Source of the DNA: an uncultured Pelagibacteraceae bacterium
GTDB taxonomy: Bacteria; Pseudomonadota; Alphaproteobacteria; Pelagibacterales; Pelagibacteraceae
Assembly (NCBI GenBank): GCA_902635665.1
Contig: CACPOX010000001.1
Location: 1 to 64,000 of the forward strand
DNA: 64,000 nt
Direction of reading: 5' to 3'
The position numbers and the translations under genes are program-made. Below, piece by piece: positions 8,021-17,850 of the stretch; positions within the stretch are counted from its first letter, which is position 1; the number at the start of each line of letters is the position of its first letter. The notes below the pieces were generated by a model. That model was given only the letters and a program-made list of their open reading frames with translations, had not been told where the DNA came from and did not search any database.

Positions 8021-8597
8021 ACAAATTTTCTATTTGCGACTCAGCCTCTTTAATTGATTTCTCATAGTCTAGTGCCATTTGGTCTGCACTGATTATATCT
8101 ACTTTATCTATACCAAAGAAGTTAAGAATAAATTTTAGCCAAGGAGTTAAAAAATCCTCTGAGCTGTTTAATTTTGTTCCTCCAGAAGTGATAACTAAAT
8201 AAGCATGTTTATTTTTTAATAGCCCTTCTCTTCTGCCATTAGGTTTAAATCTAAAAGTTTCACCTATTCTAGCAGCTAAATCTGACCAAGCTTTAAGAGT
8301 TGCGGGAGGACCATAATTATAAATTGGAGCCGAAATTATTATTACATCGCTCTCTTTCAATTCCTTTACAAGTTTGTCCGAAAGTTTGAACATTTTTTTA
8401 TGCTCTTCTGTTTGATCATTTTCATCTATATTCATTCCAGATTCTGTAAGCCCACTTACAAAAAGCATCTCATCATCTAGATCTCTATAAATTACTTCAT
8501 CTCCTGGTTTTTTGATTTTATCTAAAAGTTTTTTTGCTAAAGCTCTAGAGGTTGAGCCTTTTTTTCTAGCACTGGAATCTATTTGATAAATCTTCAT
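8010..8597 (-). CDS. azoR: FMN-dependent NAD(P)H azoreductase / quinone reductase
   Basis: 195 residues, flavodoxin-like fold of the AzoR family. The N-terminal phosphate loop is IDSSARKKGSTSRALA, the flavin-ring contact is APIYNYGPPATLKAW, and the SGGTKL turn follows. AzoR enzymes reduce quinones or azo compounds by two electrons in the cytoplasm. Nine bases after the ccdA gene, and the 3' end overlaps the convergent dioxygenase by 11 bases. Confidence 0.85.
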   Translation of the reverse strand: MKIYQIDSSARKKGSTSRALAKKLLDKIKKPGDEVIYRDLDDEMLFVSGLTESGMNIDENDQTEEHKKMFKLSDKLVKELKESDVIIISAPIYNYGPPATLKAWSDLAARIGETFRFKPNGRREGLLKNKHAYLVITSGGTKLNSSEDFLTPWLKFILNFFGIDKVDIISADQMALDYEKSIKEAESQIENLFKD

Positions 8598-8606
8598 TAA
8601 TACCTT

Positions 8607-9314
8607 TTATCCGAATTTTTGCATAAACGGAAAGATTTCAATTATATAAAATCCTATAGCTTGTAATTGATTAGTTAAAATTAGAATACCTGTAACCAAT
8701 AGAGTTATTCCACCAATTTTTGATATTAAATTGATATTTTTCTTAAAATTTTTAGAAAATAATAAAAATCTTTGAATTAAATATCCAGATAAAACAAATG
8801 GAATAGCAAGACCTAATGAGTAAGAAATTAACAATATCACAGCTCTTGATAAAGTTTCTTCAATAGATGCTAAAGCTAAAATCGAACCTAAAATTGGACC
8901 AATACATGGTGTCCAACCAAAACCAAAAGCAACACCAATCACATATGGAAAAAGAATGTTGCTTGATTTTTTTGCATCAAATCTTTTTTCTAAGTTTAAA
9001 TATGGAATATTAATTATTCCAATTAATTGAAGAGAAAAAATTATTATAATTATTCCAGCTGAAATTCTTAACACTTCTGAATTTTGTAAAAGTGCCTGTC
9101 CTAAAAAAGAAGCTGATGCTCCTAAAGCTACAAATACAGTTGAGAACCCAAAGCAAAATAAAATTAAAGGAAAAAAGTTTATTTTTTTTTGATTTAAAAT
9201 TTCTTGTAATGATTGACCTGAGATATAAGAAATATATCCAGGAATTAGAGGTAGAACACATGGAGATAAAAAACTTATAAGTCCTGCTCCAAAAGCAATT
9301 AAATATTCAAACAT
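8607..9314 (-). CDS. ccdA: Cytochrome c biogenesis membrane protein CcdA (thiol reductase)
   Basis: Moves electrons from cytosolic thioredoxin to the periplasm, used for cytochrome c maturation. 235 residues, six transmembrane helices. Two conserved cysteines sit in LSPCVLPLIPGYISYISG (helix 1) and GWTPCIGPILGSILA (helix 4), the CcdA/DsbD-beta signature. Starts immediately after the ppc stop with no intervening base, an unexpected operon partner. Confidence 0.92.
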   Translation of the reverse strand: MFEYLIAFGAGLISFLSPCVLPLIPGYISYISGQSLQEILNQKKINFFPLILFCFGFSTVFVALGASASFLGQALLQNSEVLRISAGIIIIIFSLQLIGIINIPYLNLEKRFDAKKSSNILFPYVIGVAFGFGWTPCIGPILGSILALASIEETLSRAVILLISYSLGLAIPFVLSGYLIQRFLLFSKNFKKNINLISKIGGITLLVTGILILTNQLQAIGFYIIEIFPFMQKFG

Positions 9315-12005
9315 TTATCCAGTATTTTTCATCGCTGCAGAAATTCCTGCAATTGATGTCATTAAAGCATCTTCAAGAAATTTTTTATCTAGATTTTTAT
9401 ATTTTTTATTCGTTAATTTATTCATTACATTTGCCTGTAATATATTTAACATCTCAGTATAATTGTTTCTTATAAATAAAGACTTTCTAAATTCTTTTCT
9501 CTCTTTTACCACTTCTTTAGGGGTAATTTTATTATGCAATTTGACCAATGCCTCAAATTGAAATCTTAATTTTTTACCAATTCTCTTTAATGAGGGATCA
9601 GCTAAATTATTTTCATAAATAACTGATATTTCTGGATCTACTTTAGAAATTACCATATCCAAAATATCCATAGTTGATACAAAGTAAGGCCAATTTTTCT
9701 CCATATCAGTCATTGTTCTTTTAAACTTTTTGATTGAACCATATCTCAATGCCTCAGTTGTCCCAAGCCAAGCAGGTAGCATTAATCTAATTTGTGTCCA
9801 TGCAAAAACCCAGGGGATTGCTCTTAAACTTTGGATGTTATCAACATTCTTTCTTTTGGTTGGTCTTGAACCGATTGCAAGCTTTCCTAGTGATTTATGA
9901 GGTGTAACAGTTTTGAAGTAACGAATAAAATCCTCACTTTGATTTAAGTATTTTCTATATGCAGATGTAGAAATTTCTGACATTTTTTGAATCAAATCAC
10001 GCCAATTTGATTTTGATCTTGGCGGTGGATTTAAAGAAGCATCCATTACAGAGCCGATATAGCTACAGAGGTTATATTCAGCTAAAGGTTTGTATCCATA
10101 CTTTTGTTGAATTACCTCCCCTTGATCAGTAATTCTTATTTTACCATTAACTGTTCCGGAAGGTTGTGATTTTAAAGTAGCCTGGATAGGTCCTCCTCCT
10201 CTTCCTGGAGATCCGCCTCTACCGTGGAAGAAAACAAGATCTATTTTATATTTTTTAGCTAAACTTCTAAGCTCCTCTTGAAGTTTGTATTGATGCCAAC
10301 TCGCAGATAATTTTCCAGCATCTTTACTTGAATCAGAATACCCAATCATTACTTCCTGCCTTGAATTAATCATTTTTCTATACCATGAAAGTTTGAATAA
10401 ATTTGTCATTACACCATTAGCATTTTTTAAATCATCCAAAGTTTCAAAAAGTGGCACAACTCTTAATAAATTTTTGTTTTGTGACTGCATTTGTAAAAAA
10501 TAAACAGATAAAATATCAGATGCTGTTGAGGTCATTGATATTACATATGCACCTAGACACTCAATTGGTGTTTTCGCTATCTGTTTGAAAGTATTCCAAA
10601 CTTCTATATTTTCTTTATCTTTTATTTTTATTTTATCTACAAAAATTTTTTTTTCTTTTATAGATTTATTTAATAATTTTATTTTTTCTATTTCAGTTAA
10701 AGAAGAATATTTTATATTTTTTTTCTTTTTAAAAATTTCGTTTAAAAGTTTTTTATGTCTATCTGCCTCTTGCCTTATATCTAATCTTGCTAAATTAATT
10801 CCAAAGCACCTTACTCTTCTCATTAAATCTAATAGGTCTGCGTTTGCAATATACTCTCCTCGGTTTGATTTTAATGATTTTCTTACTTCTCTTAATGGAA
10901 GAGTTATTTCATTTTTATTTTGAATTAATTTTTTTTCATCTAAATCTTCATTGTTATTTAAATGATTTTCAATTAATTGATGGGTTAGTCTTACCTTATC
11001 CCTAATTGGTCTTAAATAAACTCTATAAGGTTCATAACTGTTTCCTGTTGCTCTTTTAATTTTTGTAGAGCATTCTTCCATTGATAAATCTTGTATCAAT
11101 TTAGTAAGTTCTTTCTCATATAATTTTGCAGCTTGCCATCTGGAAAATAATATTACTTTCTTTGTAACTTCAGCTGTTACATTAGGATTTCCATCTCTGT
11201 CTCCCCCCATCCAAGATCCAAATTGAATTGGATTAAAATCACGTGGTAAATCTTTCTTTAAGTTTTTTCTAAAGATATCATTTAATCTTTTGTAAACCTT
11301 GGGAATAGTATCCCACAAACTGTCCTCTATAACAGCCAAACCCCACCTTGCTTCATCTAATGGGGATGGTTTAGTCCTTTTAAGCTCATCTGTTTTCCAT
11401 ATTATTGCAATTTCTGAATAAAGCTTTCTGTCTAATTCTATTATCTTGGATGGATATTTTTTATAAAGATGTCTTTGCTCCATAATTTCAATTAAATTGG
11501 CATATTTTTGAATTAAAGTTCTCCTTTTAACTTCAGTAGGATGAGCGGTAAGGACAATGCCTATATCAAGTTTTGTAGCTTGTTCGTAAATTTTTTTATC
11601 CGGAATTTTTTTATTTTTAAATAGACTTTCTACTATATCTTCAATGAAAAGATTTTGACTTTTACTTTTAAAATATGGATTTTCAAATTCATTTAACTTT
11701 CTAGATGCATCTAATGACTCAGCTAAATTCATTAAATTTAAAATATGTGAAAATGCTCTTGTTAATTTAAACGTATTTTTAGGAGAAAGTTTTTTTACTT
11801 CTTTAGAAATTTTTAAAAAAATTATACTTTTATTTTTATCTGATAAAGTATTTTTTGATAATAATCTAAATTTTTCAACAATTTCAAAAAAAAATGAACC
11901 TTCCTGATCTTTAATTACTTTTCCAAGAAAAGTTCCTAATAATCTAATATCTTCTCTTAAAAGCTTTGTTGGTATTCTCTCATAGTAAAGATCTCTTTTT
12001 TTCAT
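9315..12005 (-). CDS. ppc: Phosphoenolpyruvate carboxylase
   Basis: Carboxylates PEP to oxaloacetate, refilling the TCA cycle. 896 residues, normal length for the bacterial enzyme. Signatures: VLTAHPTEVKRRT (catalytic His), GSWMGGDRDGNPNVT, and FHGRGGSPGRGGGP (catalytic Arg loop). The C-terminus ends AAMKNTG, the usual xxMRNTG tail with Lys for Arg. Its first 26 bases overlap the end of the upstream lactonase-like gene; the N-terminus (LREDIRLLGTFLGKVI) is typical, so the start is right and the overlap real. This placement hints at coexpression with sugar-acid catabolism. Confidence 0.96.
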   Translation of the reverse strand: MKKRDLYYERIPTKLLREDIRLLGTFLGKVIKDQEGSFFFEIVEKFRLLSKNTLSDKNKSIIFLKISKEVKKLSPKNTFKLTRAFSHILNLMNLAESLDASRKLNEFENPYFKSKSQNLFIEDIVESLFKNKKIPDKKIYEQATKLDIGIVLTAHPTEVKRRTLIQKYANLIEIMEQRHLYKKYPSKIIELDRKLYSEIAIIWKTDELKRTKPSPLDEARWGLAVIEDSLWDTIPKVYKRLNDIFRKNLKKDLPRDFNPIQFGSWMGGDRDGNPNVTAEVTKKVILFSRWQAAKLYEKELTKLIQDLSMEECSTKIKRATGNSYEPYRVYLRPIRDKVRLTHQLIENHLNNNEDLDEKKLIQNKNEITLPLREVRKSLKSNRGEYIANADLLDLMRRVRCFGINLARLDIRQEADRHKKLLNEIFKKKKNIKYSSLTEIEKIKLLNKSIKEKKIFVDKIKIKDKENIEVWNTFKQIAKTPIECLGAYVISMTSTASDILSVYFLQMQSQNKNLLRVVPLFETLDDLKNANGVMTNLFKLSWYRKMINSRQEVMIGYSDSSKDAGKLSASWHQYKLQEELRSLAKKYKIDLVFFHGRGGSPGRGGGPIQATLKSQPSGTVNGKIRITDQGEVIQQKYGYKPLAEYNLCSYIGSVMDASLNPPPRSKSNWRDLIQKMSEISTSAYRKYLNQSEDFIRYFKTVTPHKSLGKLAIGSRPTKRKNVDNIQSLRAIPWVFAWTQIRLMLPAWLGTTEALRYGSIKKFKRTMTDMEKNWPYFVSTMDILDMVISKVDPEISVIYENNLADPSLKRIGKKLRFQFEALVKLHNKITPKEVVKERKEFRKSLFIRNNYTEMLNILQANVMNKLTNKKYKNLDKKFLEDALMTSIAGISAAMKNTG

Positions 12006-12891
12006 TACTTATAATAAATTTTTTTTGTAAAACTCCTTTTGCATTTGTTTTTACACTAAAAAAGAATCCTGAATATCTAAATTTTCGCAGATCTGCTTTG
12101 CTCATCCCTTTTGTGGCTGTTGAAACATAAAGTTCTTTAGTATTTTTGCCTCCAAATGTACAATTAGTTATATTTTTTGCTGGAAACTGAATTCTGTTAA
12201 TTAATTTTGCTTTTTGATTAAAAACAGAAATACAAGCACCATGGAAATGCGCTACCCATAAATTTTTATTTTTATCTAAAGTCATTCCGTCTGGCGATCC
12301 TTCTTCTGGAGATAATTTTTTAAATATTTTTTTACTAACTATTTTATTGTTTTTGTTTATCTTAATTTTATAGATTATTTTTTTTGGGCTATCTGTGTGA
12401 TAAAAATTGTACTGATCAATAAACGCTGGTCCATTAGTAATTCTATAATTTTTATCAACTTTTATTAATTTAAAATTTTTATCCAATTTATATAAAGAAC
12501 CTTTTTCAATTTTTCTTTCCAAATTATCCATAGTACCAAACCAAAGATTTCCAACAGGATCTGTTTTTCCATCATTAATTCTATTTAGTTTCAAGTTTGG
12601 TTCTATCTTTATTGATTTTAAAATTTTTTTTGATTTTAAATTTTGTATTCTTAATTCTCCCTGGAGGCCTAAAATAAAAACATGATCTCTGATATGAGCA
12701 ATGAAACCAATTTCTTTATTTACTTTAAATATTTTCTTTTTTTTATTTTTAATATTGAAAGAACAAATTTTCTTTTTTTTAATATCTACAAAATAAATTG
12801 AGTTATGTTCACTAACCCATAATGTTCCTTCACCTAAAGTACATCTCATTTTCCAAAGAGGTTTTGGTTCAGAGGTTTTTATTTTATTCAT
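11980..12891 (-). CDS. SMP-30/gluconolactonase family sugar lactone hydrolase
   Basis: Hydrolyses aldonolactones to sugar acids. 303 residues forming a six-bladed beta propeller, with the metal ligands in GEGTLW (Glu), LNRINDGK (Asn), ITNGPAF (Asn) and GSPDGMTLD (Asp). Its Lys content is very high even for this genome. In the operon it follows the cycloisomerase-like gene by an 8-base overlap, so a lactone from this pathway is the likely substrate (fuconolactone, galactarolactone or similar). The last residues (EKKRSLL) are encoded inside ppc and look like a read-on tail. Confidence 0.85.
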   Translation of the reverse strand: MNKIKTSEPKPLWKMRCTLGEGTLWVSEHNSIYFVDIKKKKICSFNIKNKKKKIFKVNKEIGFIAHIRDHVFILGLQGELRIQNLKSKKILKSIKIEPNLKLNRINDGKTDPVGNLWFGTMDNLERKIEKGSLYKLDKNFKLIKVDKNYRITNGPAFIDQYNFYHTDSPKKIIYKIKINKNNKIVSKKIFKKLSPEEGSPDGMTLDKNKNLWVAHFHGACISVFNQKAKLINRIQFPAKNITNCTFGGKNTKELYVSTATKGMSKADLRKFRYSGFFFSVKTNAKGVLQKKFIISNEKKRSLL

Positions 12892-14056
12892 TTACCTCAA
12901 ACTCCTTTATAAAGTTTTCATCAGGATTAATACCAATGCCTATATTGTCTGTTATTGATGCAAAACCATTATTATTTTTAACTTGATCTAAAATTGAAAA
13001 TTTTTCCTTTGGCAAATCTGTGATAAAAATATTTTTTTCTGTTGTATCAAACTCTAGCATAGATTTTGATGGAAATAAGCCACCAGGCATATCTGGCTGA
13101 GCCGTTAACAAATGTAGATTAACTGCAATACTAATTGCAGAACCCCATACATGATTAATTACTGGTATAAAATTAGCTTGTGCTAATGCTGCAACTTTTA
13201 AATACTCTGTAATACCCCCAAGCCCACAAACCTCTGGTTGAGCTATATCTATGCATTTGTTTGATATCAATTTATTCCAGCCATATTTGGTAAATTCTGC
13301 TTCCCCTCCAGCAATACTAGTAGAGATTTTTTGTTTTAATTCCCTGTAGCCATCATAATCTTCAGGGGCAACAGGTTCTTCAAACCAATAAATATCAAGT
13401 TCATCTAAACCTTTTCCGACATAAAGAGCGTCTTTCAAATTATAAGCATGATTTGCATCAACCATTAATTTAAAATCTTTTCCAACAGTGTCTCTTACAG
13501 CTTGAACTAACTTTAAATCCTCTTTTGGACCTAATCCAACTTTCATTTTCATAGCTTTAAAATTTTTTGATTTTATTTGCTTAGACTCTTCTTTGAACAA
13601 GGTGATTAATTCATCAAGTGTTTTTTTTTGTAACATCATTCCATAACCATAAACTGGAACATCGTTATTACATTTACCACCAACAAGTTGATAAAGAGGA
13701 GAGTTTGTTTTCTTTCCAAGAATATCCCATAAAGCAATATCCACTCCTGATAATGCTTGAATTGGCATACCCTTTTGCCCACTGTCTCTTAAAAGATTGT
13801 ATACTTTTTGCCAGATATGTTCTTTATTTAAAGGATCTTCGCCAATTACTAAAGGTTGTATAACCTTTTCAACAATAAACTTGTTCGCTAAAGCTATATT
13901 TCCAGGACCAAAACATTCACCCCAACCCTTTATTCCTTCGTCTGTTTGAATTTCAACTAGATGGGCTGTACGATGTTTGTAATATTGTTGTGAATAACCA
14001 AGCTCTTTTTCTAACTCATATCTAAGTACATGACTTTTAATAGAAGTTATTTTCAC
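12884..14056 (-). CDS. Mandelate racemase/muconate lactonizing family enzyme, D-galactarolactone cycloisomerase-like
   Basis: 390 residues, GTG start. Enolase-superfamily catalytic set: KxK in AMKMKVGLG, Asp in MVDANHAYN, Glu in WFEEPVAPED, Glu in AGGEAEF, His in INHVWGSA. The N-terminal capping domain (VEIQTDEGIKGWGECFGP) and the LSGVDIALWDILGK stretch resemble Agrobacterium D-galactarolactone cycloisomerase (Gci) as I remember it, rather than dehydratases such as FucD. It could still be a sugar-acid dehydratase or epimerase. Six bases after the FAH gene, overlapping the lactonase by eight. Confidence 0.82.
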   Translation of the reverse strand: MKITSIKSHVLRYELEKELGYSQQYYKHRTAHLVEIQTDEGIKGWGECFGPGNIALANKFIVEKVIQPLVIGEDPLNKEHIWQKVYNLLRDSGQKGMPIQALSGVDIALWDILGKKTNSPLYQLVGGKCNNDVPVYGYGMMLQKKTLDELITLFKEESKQIKSKNFKAMKMKVGLGPKEDLKLVQAVRDTVGKDFKLMVDANHAYNLKDALYVGKGLDELDIYWFEEPVAPEDYDGYRELKQKISTSIAGGEAEFTKYGWNKLISNKCIDIAQPEVCGLGGITEYLKVAALAQANFIPVINHVWGSAISIAVNLHLLTAQPDMPGGLFPSKSMLEFDTTEKNIFITDLPKEKFSILDQVKNNNGFASITDNIGIGINPDENFIKEFEVNE

Positions 14057-14062
14057 AATAAA

Positions 14063-14905
14063 TTATAAAGCAACTACCTTAGAGTTCTGCTCTCCTAAAT
14101 TTTCAATTGATAATTTCATAGTATCGCCTGCTTTTAAAAACTGTTGAGGTTTCATTCCCATACCAACTCCTGGAGGTGTTCCAGTTGTAATTATATCACC
14201 AGCTTGAAGAGACATATATTTACTCAAATAAGATACAATAATATCAACGTTAAATATCATTGTGCTTGTATTACCTGTTTGCATTCTTTTTCCATTTACA
14301 TCTAAACTCATATTTAAGTTGTTAACGTCTGTAATTTCGTCTTTAGTAACAAAGTAAGGGCCAATTGGTCCATAAGTATCGTGGGATTTTCCTTTAACCC
14401 ATTGACCCATTTTTTCAATTTGCCATTCTCTTTCACTTACATCATTAACCAAACAATAACCTAAAATATGGTCTTGAGCTTGGCTTTCAGAGATATGTTT
14501 TGTTTCTTTTCCAATAATAATTCCAAGTTCAACTTCCCAGTCCAATTTTTTAGATCCAGAAACTATTTCAACGTCATCATTAGGTCCAACTATACAACTA
14601 GTAGCTTTCATAAATACTATTGGCTCAGAAGGAACATCAGCTCCAGTTTCAGCTGCATGATCAGAATAATTTAATCCAATTGCAACAAATTTACCTGGCT
14701 TAGTAATGCATGAACCAACACGATCACTAGCTGATAATTCTGGTAGAGATGATAAATTAGCATTTTGTAATTTAGAAATAGTTTCAAAATTTAAATGATC
14801 AGGATTTAAATCTTTAACATGAGAACTTATGTCTCTAATTTTGCCATCTTTGTCTAAAACAGCTGGCTTTTCACTTCCTTTTTGTCCTACTCTTAATAAT
14901 TTCAT
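14063..14905 (-). CDS. Fumarylacetoacetate-hydrolase family protein, probable 2,4-diketo-3-deoxy-L-fuconate hydrolase
   Basis: 280 residues. FAH-family C-terminal domain with metal ligands in LDWEVELGIIIG (Glu-x-Glu) and VNDVSEREWQ (Asp), and the substrate loop GLNYSDHAAETG. In the oxidative L-fucose pathway a protein of this family and length cleaves 2,4-diketo-3-deoxy-L-fuconate to pyruvate and lactate. Placement directly after a ketodeoxyfuconate-dehydrogenase-like SDR supports this. Other members are ureidoglycolate lyase or acylpyruvase, so substrate is inferred from context. Confidence 0.82.
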   Translation of the reverse strand: MKLLRVGQKGSEKPAVLDKDGKIRDISSHVKDLNPDHLNFETISKLQNANLSSLPELSASDRVGSCITKPGKFVAIGLNYSDHAAETGADVPSEPIVFMKATSCIVGPNDDVEIVSGSKKLDWEVELGIIIGKETKHISESQAQDHILGYCLVNDVSEREWQIEKMGQWVKGKSHDTYGPIGPYFVTKDEITDVNNLNMSLDVNGKRMQTGNTSTMIFNVDIIVSYLSKYMSLQAGDIITTGTPPGVGMGMKPQQFLKAGDTMKLSIENLGEQNSKVVAL

Positions 14906-14926
14906 AATTGTCCTTTTGTTATTTAA

Positions 14927-15670
14927 TTATATTGAAATTCCACCATCAACTGAAATTGTCGTTCCTGTAGTAAATGTTGCATCATCACTCGCTAAATATA
15001 CAGCTACAGCAGCTATTTCTTCTGCTGTGCCTATTCTTCCCATAGGTTGTCGAGCAATAAAATCTTTTTTAGCCTGTTCTGGGTCTGGGCTTTGATTTAC
15101 TCTATCTTGCCAAGAAGGTGAAAAAACTGTTCCTGGCGCAATTGAATTACATCTAATATTCTGTTTAACAAAATCTGCAGCAATAGACTTTGTTAATCCA
15201 ATAACGGCAGCTTTAGTAGTTCCATAAATAAATCTATTTGGAAAGCCTTTTAAACTAGATACACATGAGGAAACGTTAATTATACTTCCTCCATTATATT
15301 TAATCATTAACGGTAAAATAGCTTTACACATAAAATACATAGACTTTACATTAATATTTGAGGAAAAATCCCAATCTTTTTCTTCACAATCTAATATTGT
15401 ACCATGATGAACAAAACCAACTGCATTAAATAAAACGTCAACTTTATCTAAAGTTTTTGTAAATTCTAAAATTGCATTATTGTCTGTTGAGTCTAACTTT
15501 TGTACTTTAATCTCAGGATATTCTTTATTTAAATCAGCTAAAGTTTTATCATTTAAATCAGTTGCGATGACATGAGCACCTTCTTTATGAAATGCAATTG
15601 CTGTTGCTTTTCCAATACCTTGACCTGCTGCTGTTACGAGTATTTTTTTACCTTCTAATCTTCCACTCAT
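14927..15670 (-). CDS. Short-chain dehydrogenase, 2-keto-3-deoxy-L-fuconate dehydrogenase-like
   Basis: 247 residues, Rossmann SDR with TAAGQGIG cofactor loop, Asp in ATDLND (NAD preference), NAVG, and the catalytic Ser-Tyr-Lys (INVSS, IYGTTKAA). The stretch GFVHHGTILDCEEKDWDFS and the SIAPGT region closely match human DHRS6/BDH2 and the bacterial KDF dehydrogenases as I remember them. This would oxidise the product of fuconate dehydratase before the FAH step. Four-base overlap with the upstream reductase gene. Confidence 0.85.
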   Translation of the reverse strand: MSGRLEGKKILVTAAGQGIGKATAIAFHKEGAHVIATDLNDKTLADLNKEYPEIKVQKLDSTDNNAILEFTKTLDKVDVLFNAVGFVHHGTILDCEEKDWDFSSNINVKSMYFMCKAILPLMIKYNGGSIINVSSCVSSLKGFPNRFIYGTTKAAVIGLTKSIAADFVKQNIRCNSIAPGTVFSPSWQDRVNQSPDPEQAKKDFIARQPMGRIGTAEEIAAVAVYLASDDATFTTGTTISVDGGISI

Positions 15671-16536
15671 TTTTTATTTATCCTTTCGATTTCATTATAA
15701 AGTGAACTATGATCAGTGTTTCCATGACCATTATCGACAAGAGTTTTATACATTTCTTTCACCAAATTTGAAATAGGTAAATGTGTATTATATGAATTTG
15801 CACACTCTAAAATGTTATTCATATCTTTTAAATGAGTAGATGTTTTACCTTTTGGACTAAAATCTTTATCGATCATTCTTTTTCCATGAGTTTGTAAAAT
15901 TTTACTGTCTGCCCAACCTCCAGACAGAGCTTTAATAAGTTTAACTGGATCAGCTCCAGCTTTTTCACTTAAAGTTATTGCCTCTGCAACTGCACCAATT
16001 GTAACTCCTACTACAATTTGATTTGCTAACTTTGAAACTTGTCCACTACCAATAGGACCTACTAAAGTTGGATTTCCCATTGCTTTTAAAATATTTATAG
16101 AGTTATCAAAAACACTTTGTTCTCCTCCAACCATTATAGCTAAAGAGGCTTCCTCAGCTCCAATTGTTCCTCCTGATACTGGTGCATCTAAATAATTTAC
16201 ATTTTTTGATTTTAGATTGTTTCCATATTTTGTTGCTGTCGTTGGTTTAACAGAACTCATATCAATAACAGTTGATCCAGATTTTAAATTGTCTAATAAA
16301 TCTGAATTATTCATTATTGTATCAACAGCGTCATCATCTGTTAACATTGTGATAACAAAGTCGATATCTTTAACAACCTCACCTAATGTTCTTGATATTT
16401 CAGCTCCAAACTCTTTCAAAGGTTCTGCTTTATAAATTGAACGATTGAATACTTTAAGTTTAAAACCTGATTTTAATAAATTTTTAGCCATTGGCAGGCC
16501 CATAAGACCTGTGCCAATAAAACCTATTTTCATCAT
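15667..16536 (-). CDS. 3-hydroxyisobutyrate/2-hydroxy-3-oxopropionate (tartronate semialdehyde) reductase family
   Basis: 289 residues, beta-hydroxyacid dehydrogenase fold: N-terminal GFIGTGLMGLPMAKNL dinucleotide loop, substrate motif DAPVSGGTIGAEEASL, catalytic Lys in GQVSKLANQ, and the helical C-terminal domain. In a sugar-acid operon GarR (tartronate semialdehyde reductase) is likely, but 3-hydroxyisobutyrate dehydrogenase is not excluded. Its start is inside the dctM stop (ATGA), a coupled junction. Confidence 0.82.
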   Translation of the reverse strand: MMKIGFIGTGLMGLPMAKNLLKSGFKLKVFNRSIYKAEPLKEFGAEISRTLGEVVKDIDFVITMLTDDDAVDTIMNNSDLLDNLKSGSTVIDMSSVKPTTATKYGNNLKSKNVNYLDAPVSGGTIGAEEASLAIMVGGEQSVFDNSINILKAMGNPTLVGPIGSGQVSKLANQIVVGVTIGAVAEAITLSEKAGADPVKLIKALSGGWADSKILQTHGKRMIDKDFSPKGKTSTHLKDMNNILECANSYNTHLPISNLVKEMYKTLVDNGHGNTDHSSLYNEIERINKK

Positions 16537-17849
16537 GGTTTTGGTTTAAACTCGTGGAAGTTTTGTGTCATTGCTTCAGGGAAGAACATAACACAAGCTA
16601 ATACAATTAACTGAATTACTATAAACGGTGCAAAACCTCTAAATATATCTGTTAATGAAATATGTGGAGGAGCAACCGATTTTAAATAAAAAGCAGCGGG
16701 CCCAAAGGGTGGACTTAAAAATGAAACTTGCATGTTTACACAAAATAATATTCCAAACCAAATTGGATCAAATCCAAGAGCTATAACAATTGGCAAAAAT
16801 ACTGGCATTGCTAACAATACAATCCCAACCCAATCCATAAATGCTCCCATTATCAAAAACATTAACTGCATCATGAAAATTAAGTACATTGGTTTTAAAT
16901 CATAAGCCAAAATAGTTTCTGCTACATATTTTGGACCTCCTGCTAGAGAATAAGCACCTGCTAAAACTGTGGCACCAAAAGTAATAGTTAAAATAGTACC
17001 TGATGCTTTGAAAGTTCTTGTTAATGCATCTTTAAATAAAAACCACGTAAGTTCTTTTCTTCCAAAAATTATAATTAATGTAGCAACAACACCCATACCA
17101 GCAGCTTCTGTAATACCTGTTATTCCTGAATAGATTGAACCTAAAACAATTATCACTATTCCAATTGGTGGCAAAAGACCTGGTAGATAAGAAATTTTTT
17201 CTTTTAAAGTTAATGGCGGCTCATCACTTAATGGTGCAAGATGTGGCTGTAATCTTGTTCTAATTAAAATGTAAGTAATTATCAAACCTGAAATCATTAA
17301 ACCTGGAACTATTGCTTCTTGGAACAACATTGTAATTGAAGTTTCTGTTGTCAATCCATAGATTATTAAAACAATAGAAGGAGGTATCATGGTTCCTAAT
17401 GAACCTGATGCACAGATAATACCAATCGACATATCTTGATCATATTTTAATCTCAACATTTGAGGCAGTGCAATCAATCCTAATAAAACTATTTCTCCTC
17501 CAATAATTCCACTCATAGCAGCCATAATTGTTGCCATGATGGCGGTTACAACACCTACTCCTCCTCTAGTTTTTCTTAGCCACGCATTCAAGGCATCATA
17601 AAGGTCTCTAGCTATGTTCGAGCGTTCAAGCAAGGAGGCCATAAATATAAATAAAGGAACTGATAAAAATGAATAAGTTACAACAAGTGAATAATATCTT
17701 GAAAGTAATATCCCTAAAGCATGTTCTCCTATATATAAAAATACAAGCACTGCTCCCATAAAACCTGAAGCAAAACCCATTGGAACACCAATAGATATAA
17801 GTAATAATAATCCAACTATAAGTATTAATGAAAGTGATCCTATTTCCAT
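16533..17849 (-). CDS. dctM: TRAP transporter large permease subunit DctM
   Basis: Sodium-driven uptake of organic acids across the inner membrane. 438 residues, about 12 hydrophobic helices, with DctM signatures LLISIGVPMGFASGFMGA, SVPLFIFMASLLERS and GSLGTMIPPSIVLIIYG. It starts one base after dctQ ends. The operon downstream encodes sugar-acid enzymes, so the cargo is probably a sugar acid or a related hydroxy acid. Confidence 0.95.
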   Translation of the reverse strand: MEIGSLSLILIVGLLLLISIGVPMGFASGFMGAVLVFLYIGEHALGILLSRYYSLVVTYSFLSVPLFIFMASLLERSNIARDLYDALNAWLRKTRGGVGVVTAIMATIMAAMSGIIGGEIVLLGLIALPQMLRLKYDQDMSIGIICASGSLGTMIPPSIVLIIYGLTTETSITMLFQEAIVPGLMISGLIITYILIRTRLQPHLAPLSDEPPLTLKEKISYLPGLLPPIGIVIIVLGSIYSGITGITEAAGMGVVATLIIIFGRKELTWFLFKDALTRTFKASGTILTITFGATVLAGAYSLAGGPKYVAETILAYDLKPMYLIFMMQLMFLIMGAFMDWVGIVLLAMPVFLPIVIALGFDPIWFGILFCVNMQVSFLSPPFGPAAFYLKSVAPPHISLTDIFRGFAPFIVIQLIVLACVMFFPEAMTQNFHEFKPKP

Positions 17850-17850
17850 T

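Noticed and set aside
10585..10923. 112-residue open frame antisense to ppc
   Set aside because: Phe/Ser/Leu-rich mirror of a conserved enzyme in an AT-rich genome; no ribosome site or motif, and ppc is certain.
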